From positions 1 through 64,000 of the forward strand of contig JAIPIH010000007.1 of assembly GCA_021734835.1 (NCBI GenBank): a DNA stretch of 64,000 nt. The letters run 5' to 3'. Positions 18,549-26,509 of this stretch are shown one piece after another (positions within the stretch are counted from its first letter, which is position 1; the number at the start of each line of letters is the position of its first letter). The notes under the pieces are model-generated. The model searched no databases, had not been told where the DNA came from, and saw only the letters and a program-made list of their open reading frames with translations. The DNA is from Candidatus Cloacimonadota bacterium (GTDB taxonomy: Bacteria; Cloacimonadota; Cloacimonadia; Cloacimonadales; TCS61). The translations under genes and the position numbers were made by a program.

Positions 18549-19757
18549 ATGAAAAATATATATCAAAAAATTAGAGATTTATCGATTAAATATGAAAGCG
18601 ATACTGCCGGATTTCTGGCTGAAATGATCCAAACACCATCTTTTTCCGGTAAAGAAAAAAATATTATCAAGATCATTCATAAGCAAATGAAAAAAGTTGG
18701 CTTTGATAATATCCGGGTTGATGAGCTAGGTAGTATAATTGGGACAATAGGTAATGGTCCCAGAATGATTGCATTCGATGCTCACATTGACACTGTTTAT
18801 CCAGGAAATCTTGATAACTGGGATTTTCCGCCTCATGAAGGCCGTATTGAAAACGGAAAAGTTTGGGGACGTGGAGCATCAGATCAGCTGGGCGGCATGG
18901 CGTCTATGATTTACGCTGGTAAGATCATAAAAGAACTAGGGCTTAATGATCAATTTACAATTTTATTTACCGGTACAGTAATGGAAGAAGATTGCGATGG
19001 AATAGCCTGGGAACACTTGATCCAAGAAGATGGGATAAAACCGGAACTGGTTGTCAGCACAGAACCTACAAGCTTGAATATTTACCGTGGGCATCGTGGA
19101 AGAATGGAAATCACTATCGAAGTTAAAGGGATTTCCTGCCACGGTTCTGCACCGGAAAGAGGTGTAAATGCCATCTATAAAATGGCAAAAATAGTTAATG
19201 AAGTTGAAAAATTGAATGATAGATTAAAAGATGATGATTTTTTAGGAAAAGGTTCTGTTACCATCAGCATCTTTCAGTCAGGATCACCCAGCCAATGCGC
19301 AGTTGCTGATTACGCTAAAATTCAATTAGATCGCCGCCTGACCTGGGGCGAAACGAAAGATTCAGCAATTTTAGAGCTGAAAGACTGCTGCAGCAGAGCC
19401 GGAATTGATGATGCAATTATTAAAGTGCTGAAATATGAGGAACCGGCGTACACAGGGAAAGTTTATCCGGTGGAGAAATATTTTCCTACATGGAAACTTG
19501 ACGAAGGATCACACTGGTTGAAAAGCGCTTCAGCTTCCTATACAAAAACATTAGGTAGAGAAGCTAAAATTGATAAATGGACTTTTAGTACAAATTGCGT
19601 TTTTATCATGGGAAAATATCCTGAGATCAAATGTTTCGGGCTAGGTCCAGGAGACGAAGATCAGGCACACGCTCCCAATGAAATGACAAGAGTATCTGAT
19701 CTGAGTGCAGCGGCTGCTTTCTATGCGGGAATTATCGCACAATTAAATAATAAATAA
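18549..19757 (+). CDS. ygeY: YgeY-family M20 metallo-hydrolase
   Basis: The 402-residue peptidase M20/ArgE-DapE-like hydrolase shows the expected di-zinc residues. These are His/Asp in AFDAHIDTVYPG, Asp in GRGASDQLGG, the catalytic Glu pair in TGTVMEEDCDG and a C-terminal His in DQAHAPNEMTR. YgeY is a constant member of the ssnA-ygfK-ygeW cluster and is proposed to hydrolyse a ureido amino-acid intermediate. The start follows TTAAGGAG. A micro-ORF lies directly upstream and the first carbamoyltransferase begins 16 bases downstream. Confidence 0.86.
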   Translation: MKNIYQKIRDLSIKYESDTAGFLAEMIQTPSFSGKEKNIIKIIHKQMKKVGFDNIRVDELGSIIGTIGNGPRMIAFDAHIDTVYPGNLDNWDFPPHEGRIENGKVWGRGASDQLGGMASMIYAGKIIKELGLNDQFTILFTGTVMEEDCDGIAWEHLIQEDGIKPELVVSTEPTSLNIYRGHRGRMEITIEVKGISCHGSAPERGVNAIYKMAKIVNEVEKLNDRLKDDDFLGKGSVTISIFQSGSPSQCAVADYAKIQLDRRLTWGETKDSAILELKDCCSRAGIDDAIIKVLKYEEPAYTGKVYPVEKYFPTWKLDEGSHWLKSASASYTKTLGREAKIDKWTFSTNCVFIMGKYPEIKCFGLGPGDEDQAHAPNEMTRVSDLSAAAAFYAGIIAQLNNK

Positions 19758-19772
19758 AAAGGAGAATAATAT

Positions 19773-20756
19773 ATGAAAACTGAATTAAGAGGAAAACATT
19801 TTATCACTCTCGAAGATTGGTCGAGAGAAGATGTAGATACACTATTAAGTGTAGCGACAGAATTAAAAAGGCAATTTGCCATGGGATTAAGTACACCTTA
19901 TTTAACAAACAAGACAATGTTCCTGATGTTTTTTGAACAATCAACTCGCACAAGAAATTCAATGGAAGCAGGTATTGCCCAACTTGGCGGTCATGCCAAC
20001 TATTTAGATACAAGTACAATGCAAATTGCACATGGCGAAGTAGTAAAGGATACAGCAATAATTCTTTCCCGTTATGGACATTCAATAGCGTGCCGAAATT
20101 GTTTTTGGGGCATCGGCAATCAATATATGAATGATATGGCAAAATGGGCTACAGTTCCTGTAATAAATATGCAAGACGATATTTATCATCCCCTGCAGGC
20201 TATCGCCGATCTTATGACAATGAAAGAAAAATCCGGGATTATTCGCCGAAAAAAAGTATCGATCATTTGGGCTTATGCAGATACTCATAAAAAACCAATT
20301 TCTGTGCCAGTATCACAAGTCCTTCTTTTCCCCCGCTATGGCATGGATGTCACACTTGCTCATCCTAAGGGTTATGAATTGCCAAAGTGGGTAATCGAAA
20401 AAGCAAAATATAATGCTGAGATAAACGGCGGGACACTCACAATAACTAATGATGAAAAAAAAGCCTATCAAGATGCTGATTATGTAATACCAAAAAACTG
20501 GGGTAATTGGGTTTCAAATTCCGGAAAGGATGTAATTGATGATCTGCTGACTGCTAATAAAAGTTGGAAATGTACTGAGGAAAAAATTGCTCTTGGTAAG
20601 AAAAATGTGAAATATATGCACGCCTTACCTGCTGATCGTAAAAATGAAGTAGAGGATAGTGTAATTGATGGAATTCACTCAATCATCTATGATGAAGCTG
20701 AAAATCGTATTCATACCTCCAAAGCAATAATGCAGCTTACAATGGGCGGAAAATAA
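19773..20756 (+). CDS. ygeW: YgeW-like carbamoyltransferase 1
   Basis: The 327-residue member of the aspartate/ornithine carbamoyltransferase superfamily carries the carbamoyl-phosphate loop STRTR (57-61). Further motifs are 'HGEVVKDTAIILSRYG', 'DDIYHPLQAIADLMTM' and an active-site HALPADR in place of the HCLP of ornithine transcarbamylase. YgeW has the knotted fold, and in purine clusters it is thought to run in the phosphorolytic direction, releasing carbamoyl phosphate from a ureido substrate. It is the shortest of three tandem paralogues. A promoter and a micro-ORF separate it from the next one. Confidence 0.84.
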   Translation: MKTELRGKHFITLEDWSREDVDTLLSVATELKRQFAMGLSTPYLTNKTMFLMFFEQSTRTRNSMEAGIAQLGGHANYLDTSTMQIAHGEVVKDTAIILSRYGHSIACRNCFWGIGNQYMNDMAKWATVPVINMQDDIYHPLQAIADLMTMKEKSGIIRRKKVSIIWAYADTHKKPISVPVSQVLLFPRYGMDVTLAHPKGYELPKWVIEKAKYNAEINGGTLTITNDEKKAYQDADYVIPKNWGNWVSNSGKDVIDDLLTANKSWKCTEEKIALGKKNVKYMHALPADRKNEVEDSVIDGIHSIIYDEAENRIHTSKAIMQLTMGGK

Positions 20757-20830
20757 TTACGCAGTCTGGATCCTGAGAAATTTTTATCTATGACCATTGC
20801 TAAATTAGGATAAAGTTATTAATAATTTTA

Positions 20831-20859
20831 TTGACACAATGAATTGAATTAACGCTAAT
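20831..20859 (+). promoter_or_regulatory. Promoter upstream of micro-ORF 2 and carbamoyltransferase 2
   Basis: TTGACA (20831-20836), an exact 17-base spacer and GCTAAT (20854-20859) sit in the 303-base gap between the first two carbamoyltransferase genes. Transcription would begin near 20866, about 25 bases before micro-ORF 2, making that ORF the first thing translated from this transcript. Confidence 0.5.
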
Positions 20860-20891
20860 TGTGATAGTTAATAAAATTGAGAGGTAAGGAT

Positions 20892-20969
20892 ATGAAAAGT
20901 GAAATTGCAATAGATTTCATGCTGAAACGCATCTACGAGATGCGCAGATTATCCTGTATTTTTCTTTAA
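20892..20969 (+). CDS. Micro-ORF 2, conserved RRLSCIFL peptide
   Basis: A 25-codon ORF with ATG at 20892 is preceded by GAGGTAAGGA, a good ribosome site. It ends 90 bases before carbamoyltransferase 2. Its C-terminal twelve residues, IYEMRRLSCIFL, match micro-ORF 1 except at two central positions, with only synonymous differences elsewhere in the block. The N-terminal halves are unrelated. Its position (own promoter, short leader, then an AU-rich gap before the enzyme gene) is that of a regulatory leader peptide. SpeFL, which senses ornithine, is a precedent for a nascent peptide controlling a metabolic gene. No family is recognised. Confidence 0.7.
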   Translation: MKSEIAIDFMLKRIYEMRRLSCIFL

Positions 20970-21059
20970 TTAACTTCACTATTCAAGCACTTTTAGTTTA
21001 ATTCATCTATAAAATTATTTTATTTTTTGTAATGTTAATACTTATTTAAGGAGATAAAA

Positions 21060-22136
21060 ATGAGAAGTAATAAATTTTTGGGAAGAGATTGGTTAAGTCC
21101 AGAGATCGATTATACAAAAGAAGAATGGGAATCATTAATAAAATTAGCTGAAGAATTGAAGACCAGATATGCCTTAAATGAGGACACCACGCACATCCTC
21201 AAAGGCAAAACTTTATATACTATGTTCTTCAATAGTTCGCTCAGAACCAGAACTACTTTCGCAGCCGGGATCCAACAATTGGGTGGATATCATGTAGATC
21301 TAGAGCCGGGAAAAACATATATGCCGGCAAGAAAAGGGTATGAAATTCCCTACAAAACAGAACGTATTTCAGATGTAGCAAGAGTTCTCAGCAGAACCGG
21401 TGATGCTCTGGCTATCCGCATGTATGGTAAACCTTCACAATGGATCTATGGCTTTGCTCATGAAACTTTAAAAGAATTTGCACAATGGGCTGATATACCG
21501 ATCATTAATATGGAAGATGATATTTATCATCCCTGCCAGGCTTTGGCAGATATGCTGACAATAAAAGAAAAATTAGGTAGCTTTAAAAAGAAAAAATTTG
21601 TGATCAGCTGGGCTTATTCAGGCTCTACCGCTAAACCATTTGCTGTTCCGCAAAGTCTGGCCTTAGCTCCCAGCTTACTAGGCATGGATGTTGTTCTTGC
21701 CCGCCCGAAAGGATTTGAATTGGATCCAGAAGTTACCGAGCAATGTAAAAAATATGCTATCCAAAACGGTAGTTCTTTTGAAGAAACTGATGATATGGAT
21801 GCAGCTTTTGAAGGTGCTCATGTAGTTTATCCTAAATCTTGGGGAGCAATGGATTATTTTGCTCAGATCGATAAGAATGGAAAAAAAATAAAAGAAGAAA
21901 ATCTGGATGGAATGAAAAGTCTTTTTGAGAAGAATAAACACTGGATATGCGATGAGAATAAAATGAAACTAATTGATAAAAACGGGATTTATATGCATTG
22001 TTTACCTGCTGATAGAGATATGGAAGTAACTGATCCTGTTATTGACGGGCCGCAGAGTGTTGTCTTTGATGAAGCAGAAAATCGTCTTCATGCCCAAAAA
22101 GCTATAATGGCATTACTCATGAATGGTAGATTATAA
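21060..22136 (+). CDS. YgeW-like carbamoyltransferase 2
   Basis: The 358-residue protein has carbamoyl-phosphate loop SLRTR (60-64), 'YKTERISDVARVLSRTGDAL', 'DDIYHPCQALADMLTI' and MHCLPADRDMEVTD. It has a longer central loop than paralogue 1 (around 'YMPARKGYEIPYKTE'), as in knotted carbamoyltransferases. The substrate is probably a ureido acid related to that of YgeW. The start follows TTAAGGAG. It has its own upstream promoter and leader micro-ORF, unlike the other two copies. Confidence 0.83.
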   Translation: MRSNKFLGRDWLSPEIDYTKEEWESLIKLAEELKTRYALNEDTTHILKGKTLYTMFFNSSLRTRTTFAAGIQQLGGYHVDLEPGKTYMPARKGYEIPYKTERISDVARVLSRTGDALAIRMYGKPSQWIYGFAHETLKEFAQWADIPIINMEDDIYHPCQALADMLTIKEKLGSFKKKKFVISWAYSGSTAKPFAVPQSLALAPSLLGMDVVLARPKGFELDPEVTEQCKKYAIQNGSSFEETDDMDAAFEGAHVVYPKSWGAMDYFAQIDKNGKKIKEENLDGMKSLFEKNKHWICDENKMKLIDKNGIYMHCLPADRDMEVTDPVIDGPQSVVFDEAENRLHAQKAIMALLMNGRL

Positions 22137-22153
22137 ACTAACAGGAGGAAATT

Positions 22154-23191
22154 ATGCAAATAGATATGATTAAAAAAGATGTTCTTTGCACTCAGGAATT
22201 GAGTGTCGATGAGATAAATGCACTATTGAAACTTGCTAAAGCAATGAAAGCTGAAAGATACAGCCCAAAATACAATCAATTACTCAAAGATAAAACTTTT
22301 TTAATGTTTTTCTTTAATCCTTCCTTGCGAACAAGAATCTCCTTTGAAGCTGCAGCAACGGAACTTGGCGGTCATGCCCAATTTCTCGAACCAAAAACTA
22401 TGCGCTTGAAAAAAACCAGTAAAGGTGTGGAAGTACAAGCCGGAGAAACAATTGAAGATGCTGCTAAAGTACTGGATAGATATGCTTGTGGAATGGGGAT
22501 AAGAATATTAGAGACCTCGGTCGAAAGCTATGGTGATGGAAATGCACTGCTTCGGGAATATGCTAAATGGATGAAAGTTCCTATAGTTAATATGGCAGAT
22601 GACAAATACCATCCATGCCAAGGTCTTTCCGATATGATGGGAATGCAGGAACACAGAGGTGATCTGAAAGGAAAAACCGTGTTAATGACATGGGCTCATG
22701 GCGCATTAGCAAGATCATATTGCTCAGTTCATGAAAACCTCCTGATCTCATCTCGACTGGGAATGAATGTGAAACTGGCTTATCCAAAAGGTTATGATCT
22801 CCCCGAAGAAGAGATCGCTAAAGTGAAAGCAAACTGTAAAGCTAACGGTACAAAATTTGAGATTGTTAACGATCCCGAAAGTGGATATACTGAAGATGTC
22901 GAATTCGTCTATTCACGCAACTGGTTTGGGCCGGATTTTTACGAAATTGGTAAAGAAGCCGAAATAGCCAGAGCGAGTAAAATGACCGAATGGATATGTA
23001 ATCAGGAAAGAATGGATAGAACTAATAATGCACTTTTCGTACATCCCATGCCGGTTGACCGAGGCAAAGAAGTTACAGACGAAGTAGCTAGTGGTCCAAA
23101 TTCGATCATAACTGATATTGCAGAAAACAGGCTGCATACTCAAAAAGCTATCATGGCTATGACAATGGCTGGCTTAAAAGTAGATATTTAA
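22154..23191 (+). CDS. Carbamoyltransferase 3 (ATC/OTC superfamily)
   Basis: This third tandem paralogue has 345 residues. It has SLRTR (57-61), 'VEVQAGETIEDAAKVLDRYA', 'DDKYHPCQGLSDMMGM' and a diverged active-site segment HPMPVDRGKEVTD, where paralogues 1 and 2 keep H(A/C)LPADR. The changed motif and a 'KKTSKGVEVQ' loop suggest a different second substrate. It begins 18 bases after carbamoyltransferase 2 and 20 bases before the carbamate kinase, so it is clearly part of the same transcript. AGGAGG precedes the ATG. Confidence 0.82.
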   Translation: MQIDMIKKDVLCTQELSVDEINALLKLAKAMKAERYSPKYNQLLKDKTFLMFFFNPSLRTRISFEAAATELGGHAQFLEPKTMRLKKTSKGVEVQAGETIEDAAKVLDRYACGMGIRILETSVESYGDGNALLREYAKWMKVPIVNMADDKYHPCQGLSDMMGMQEHRGDLKGKTVLMTWAHGALARSYCSVHENLLISSRLGMNVKLAYPKGYDLPEEEIAKVKANCKANGTKFEIVNDPESGYTEDVEFVYSRNWFGPDFYEIGKEAEIARASKMTEWICNQERMDRTNNALFVHPMPVDRGKEVTDEVASGPNSIITDIAENRLHTQKAIMAMTMAGLKVDI

Positions 23192-23210
23192 TTAAACACG
23201 GAGAAAAATA

Positions 23211-24173
23211 ATGAATACAGAAAAGAAAAAATTAGTTGTCATTGCTTTGGGTGGTAATGCGATAAAACAAGCTCATGAGAAAGGTACGGCCGAGGAGCAA
23301 TTCAAAAATGTAGAAATTACCTGTGAGCAATTAGTGAAAATGAATGCAATGGGATATAAACTGATCATTACACATGGTAATGGCCCTCAAGCAGGAAATT
23401 TACTTATTCAGCAGGAAGAAGGAAAGAATATTGTTCCTCCTCAACCTCTTGATGTAGTGGGAGCTATGACGCAAGGTCAAATTGGGTATATGTTCCAAAA
23501 TACCTTACAAAACTACTTTATGCAGAAAGGGAAAGATATTCCGATAACTGCAGTCATTACACAAGTTTTAGTTAAGGAAGATGACCCGGATTTTAAAGAT
23601 CCCAGTAAACCGGTAGGACCTTTCTATACTGAGGTTGAAGCAAAGGAGTTAGAAAAAGCGAAAGGCTATATTGTAAAAAAAGTAAAACCAAACAGCGATA
23701 AGCCTTGGAGAAGAGTGGTTCCGTCACCTGAGCCGTATGGGATCGTGGAATCTAATTGTATCAAAGCTTTAGTAGATGCCAGAGCTATTGTGATAGCTTC
23801 AGGCGGAGGCGGTATCCCGGTTATGAAAAACAACGATGGAACTCTTTCCGGACTGGAAGCTGTAATTGATAAAGATAAAGCTGGTAACAAACTGGCTCAG
23901 GAAGTTAAAGCAGATATCTTTCTTGTACTCACCGATGTAGAAAATGCAAAGATCAACTTTGGTGAACAAAATGAACAGGCACTTGGCAATATCACTGTTG
24001 AAGAAGCTGAAAAATACTTACAAGAAGGCCATTTCCTAGCCGGGAGTATGGGGCCTAAAGTAACAGCCGCTATACGTTTTGTAAAGGCAGGTGGCGAAAA
24101 ATCAATTATTACATCCCTTGCTAATGCTGCTGACGCCTTAAATGGCAAAACAGGGACAATAATTGTGAAATAG
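23211..24173 (+). CDS. arcC: Carbamate kinase
   Basis: The 320-residue amino-acid-kinase-family protein has the carbamate kinase signatures 'VIALGGNAIKQ', 'THGNGPQAGNLL', 'IASGGGGIPVM' and 'GSMGPKVTAAIRFV'. The enzyme makes ATP from carbamoyl phosphate and ADP. Directly behind three carbamoyltransferases it is the expected energy-conserving step (YqeA in the E. coli cluster). There is no arginine deiminase gene nearby, which argues against an arginine pathway. Confidence 0.92.
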   Translation: MNTEKKKLVVIALGGNAIKQAHEKGTAEEQFKNVEITCEQLVKMNAMGYKLIITHGNGPQAGNLLIQQEEGKNIVPPQPLDVVGAMTQGQIGYMFQNTLQNYFMQKGKDIPITAVITQVLVKEDDPDFKDPSKPVGPFYTEVEAKELEKAKGYIVKKVKPNSDKPWRRVVPSPEPYGIVESNCIKALVDARAIVIASGGGGIPVMKNNDGTLSGLEAVIDKDKAGNKLAQEVKADIFLVLTDVENAKINFGEQNEQALGNITVEEAEKYLQEGHFLAGSMGPKVTAAIRFVKAGGEKSIITSLANAADALNGKTGTIIVK

Positions 24174-24196
24174 AATTTTAAGATGAAGGAGATAAA

Positions 24197-25666
24197 ATGA
24201 AAAAAAATAAAGAGCAGGTGTTGGCAAATACAATACAAAGATGCAGGGAAAAAAATATCATCATTCCCACTTACAAACAAATGAGAAATCCGGAATTAAT
24301 GCCGGAAAGTATTAAAAAAGAATTGAAAGAAATTGGATTATGGGATCTTAATTCTCTCAATTTGTTCCGTTTAACTTGGAAAAATGAACCTATTGAGAAG
24401 GGCGGAGGTTTTGGCAGAGTTAATTTTATGGAATTACCAAAAGAAATTACCGGCGTTGATGCCAGGATCATGGTTCTAATCGGTAAATTCTTCCCAACAG
24501 GAGCTCATAAAGTTGGTGCAACTTTTGGTCCATTAGTAGAAAAATTAGTCCAAGGAGAATTTGATCCAACAACTCAGAAAGCACTTTGGCCTTCTACAGG
24601 TAATTACTGCAGAGGTGGAGCTTATGATTCTTACTTACTTGGTTGTAAATCTATCGCTGTACTTCCTGAAGAAATGAGCCAGGAAAGATTTGACTGGCTG
24701 CATGAAGTTGGAGCTGAAGTTTTTGCAACTCCCGGAAGTGAAAGCAACGTCAAAGAAATTTATGACAAAGTGAAAGAATTAAAAGCAGAACGCGGTGATG
24801 AGATAGTTAACCTTAACCAATTCAGTGAAATTGGTAATGCTGTCTGGCATTATGCTGTTACCGGTCCTGCTATGGAAGAAGTATTTGAACAGGAAAAAAG
24901 AGAGAATGACAAGTTCAGCGGGTTGTTTTTAACCCAGGGTTCAGCTGGTACATTAGGTTCTGCTGAATACTTACGGGAAAAATATCCCAGCTACAAAGTT
25001 GCAGCCGGAGAAGCCTTGCAATGTCCTACTTTACTTCAGAATGGTTTTGGTGCACACAGAATAGAAGGCATTGGGGATAAACATGTTCCTTGGATCCACA
25101 ACATTAAGAACATGGATATGGTTATCGACATAGATGATAATCCTAATATTAGTATTATGCGTTTATTCAACTCGGATACTGGTAAAAATTTGTTAAACGA
25201 AAAAGGTGTAAACCAAGATATCATCAAGAAATTAGACCTTTTGGGTATCTCTTCCATAGCAAATATTATGGGTGCGATCAAAATGGCGAAATACTATGAA
25301 ATGAAAGATAATGATGTAATTTTCACAGTAGCAACAGACTCTATGGATATGTATAAATCACGGGTAAAAGAGGAAATTAAGAAACATGGTGAATTCTCGC
25401 ATGAAGATGCAGCAGTAGTTTACAATCGCGACCTGATGGGACTTACAATTGATAACATGATTGAGATGAATTATTATGACAAAAAACGAATGCATAATCT
25501 CAAATATTTCACTTGGATTGAACAACAGGGAAAAACTGTGCAAGAATTGAACGCCCAATGGTATGATGAAAACTATTGGAAAGATCAATTCGGCAAAGTG
25601 AACGAATGGGATAAAAAGATAACCGAATTCAATAGTAAAACCGGTTTATTGAAAAAATATAAATAA
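24197..25666 (+). CDS. PLP-dependent fold type II enzyme (TrpB-like, purine cluster type)
   Basis: The 489-residue protein has a tryptophan-synthase-beta-like Schiff-base motif, PTGAHKVGATFG (Lys 105). It also has a Gly/Ser substrate loop (WPSTGNYCRGGA) and a phosphate-binding loop (LTQGSAGTLGSAEYL). It is not orthologous in sequence to YgeX (2,3-diaminopropionate ammonia-lyase), yet it occupies the place of ygeX behind the carbamoyltransferases and carbamate kinase. Replacing YgeX in deaminating the last amino acid is a reasonable inference, not shown. The start follows GAAGGAG. A strong hairpin lies just past the stop. Confidence 0.72.
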   Translation: MKKNKEQVLANTIQRCREKNIIIPTYKQMRNPELMPESIKKELKEIGLWDLNSLNLFRLTWKNEPIEKGGGFGRVNFMELPKEITGVDARIMVLIGKFFPTGAHKVGATFGPLVEKLVQGEFDPTTQKALWPSTGNYCRGGAYDSYLLGCKSIAVLPEEMSQERFDWLHEVGAEVFATPGSESNVKEIYDKVKELKAERGDEIVNLNQFSEIGNAVWHYAVTGPAMEEVFEQEKRENDKFSGLFLTQGSAGTLGSAEYLREKYPSYKVAAGEALQCPTLLQNGFGAHRIEGIGDKHVPWIHNIKNMDMVIDIDDNPNISIMRLFNSDTGKNLLNEKGVNQDIIKKLDLLGISSIANIMGAIKMAKYYEMKDNDVIFTVATDSMDMYKSRVKEEIKKHGEFSHEDAAVVYNRDLMGLTIDNMIEMNYYDKKRMHNLKYFTWIEQQGKTVQELNAQWYDENYWKDQFGKVNEWDKKITEFNSKTGLLKKYK

Positions 25667-25672
25667 TCATAT

Positions 25673-25706
25673 TCTCCACCGGTTCAAACATAAGAGTCGG
25701 TGGAGA
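25673..25706 (+). terminator. Hairpin between the PLP enzyme and Mo hydroxylase genes
   Basis: A perfect 9-bp stem TCTCCACCG / CGGTGGAGA encloses a 16-base loop 7 bases after the stop codon. It lacks a following U tract, so it is more likely an mRNA processing or stability element, or a weak terminator. Confidence 0.45.
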
Positions 25707-25729
25707 TAATTCTGTTATGGGGAGGTTGA

Positions 25730-26509
25730 ATGCGATTTGACAAGTTTATCAGACCCGATAATCTTCAAACAGCATTAAAATACTTACAAAAAGATAAAGA
25801 TGCAGTAATATTAGGCGGAAATACTTTCTTACGATTATCTGAGCGAAAATATACTCTCGGAATTGACATTTCCAACTTAAAACTTGATTATATCAAAGAA
25901 AGTAAAGAAGATATCGAAATTGGTGCTTTTACTTCTTTAAGAACTATAGAAACTGACCCGATAATCAATAAATATTTTAGTGAACTTCTACCTGAATCTG
26001 TAAAACACCTTATCGGTGTTCAATTCAGAAACAACGCAACTATAGGCGGTGCTATTTATAGCCGCTTAGGATTTTCTGAGATCAATACAGCTTTACTGGT
26101 TTTGGATTGTGAATTAGAGTTTGAGGATCATGGCAGAATTTCATTTAACGATTTTATTTCTAGCCCAAAGATCAAACGTGATATTTTAACAAAAATTATT
26201 GTTAAAAAACAGAAAGGCAAAAGCACTTATACTATGATGCGGAATGCAAATTCGGACTTTTCAATTTTGTCTGTAGCGGTTTCTAATTTTGGATATATCA
26301 ATATTGCGGTTGGAAATCGACCCGCGCTAGCAAAATTACCGGAAAAAGCGATGAAACTGATAAATTCTGATAATTCTAAGCTTGATGAAACGGCTGATCT
26401 TGTTGCAGAGGAATTGTCTTTCGGTGATGACCTGAGAGCAAAAAGCAGCTATCGTAAATTGATCACTTCTGTGCTGGTAAATAGAGCACTCAGGAAGGTA
26501 TTATTATGA
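25730..26509 (+). CDS. Molybdenum hydroxylase 1, FAD-binding subunit
   Basis: The 259-residue protein is of the molybdopterin dehydrogenase FAD-binding family (XdhB/CoxM). It has 'AVILGGNTFLRL' (first FAD contact) and 'HLIGVQFRNNATIGGAIYSRLGFS' (second FAD contact). It passes electrons from the Fe-S subunit to its acceptor. Its stop overlaps the Fe-S subunit start by 4 bp (ATGA). It is the first gene of hydroxylase set 1. Confidence 0.83.
   Translation: MRFDKFIRPDNLQTALKYLQKDKDAVILGGNTFLRLSERKYTLGIDISNLKLDYIKESKEDIEIGAFTSLRTIETDPIINKYFSELLPESVKHLIGVQFRNNATIGGAIYSRLGFSEINTALLVLDCELEFEDHGRISFNDFISSPKIKRDILTKIIVKKQKGKSTYTMMRNANSDFSILSVAVSNFGYINIAVGNRPALAKLPEKAMKLINSDNSKLDETADLVAEELSFGDDLRAKSSYRKLITSVLVNRALRKVLL

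Noticed and set aside
20958-20969. CIFL C-terminus of the micro-ORF peptide as a CaaX lipidation signal
   Set aside because: Bacteria generally lack prenyltransferases, and micro-ORF 1 has an extra Lys after the block.
23211-24173. Arginine deiminase pathway (carbamate kinase plus carbamoyltransferases)
   Set aside because: There is no arginine deiminase or arginine/ornithine antiporter, and the carbamoyltransferases are YgeW-like and embedded among purine genes.
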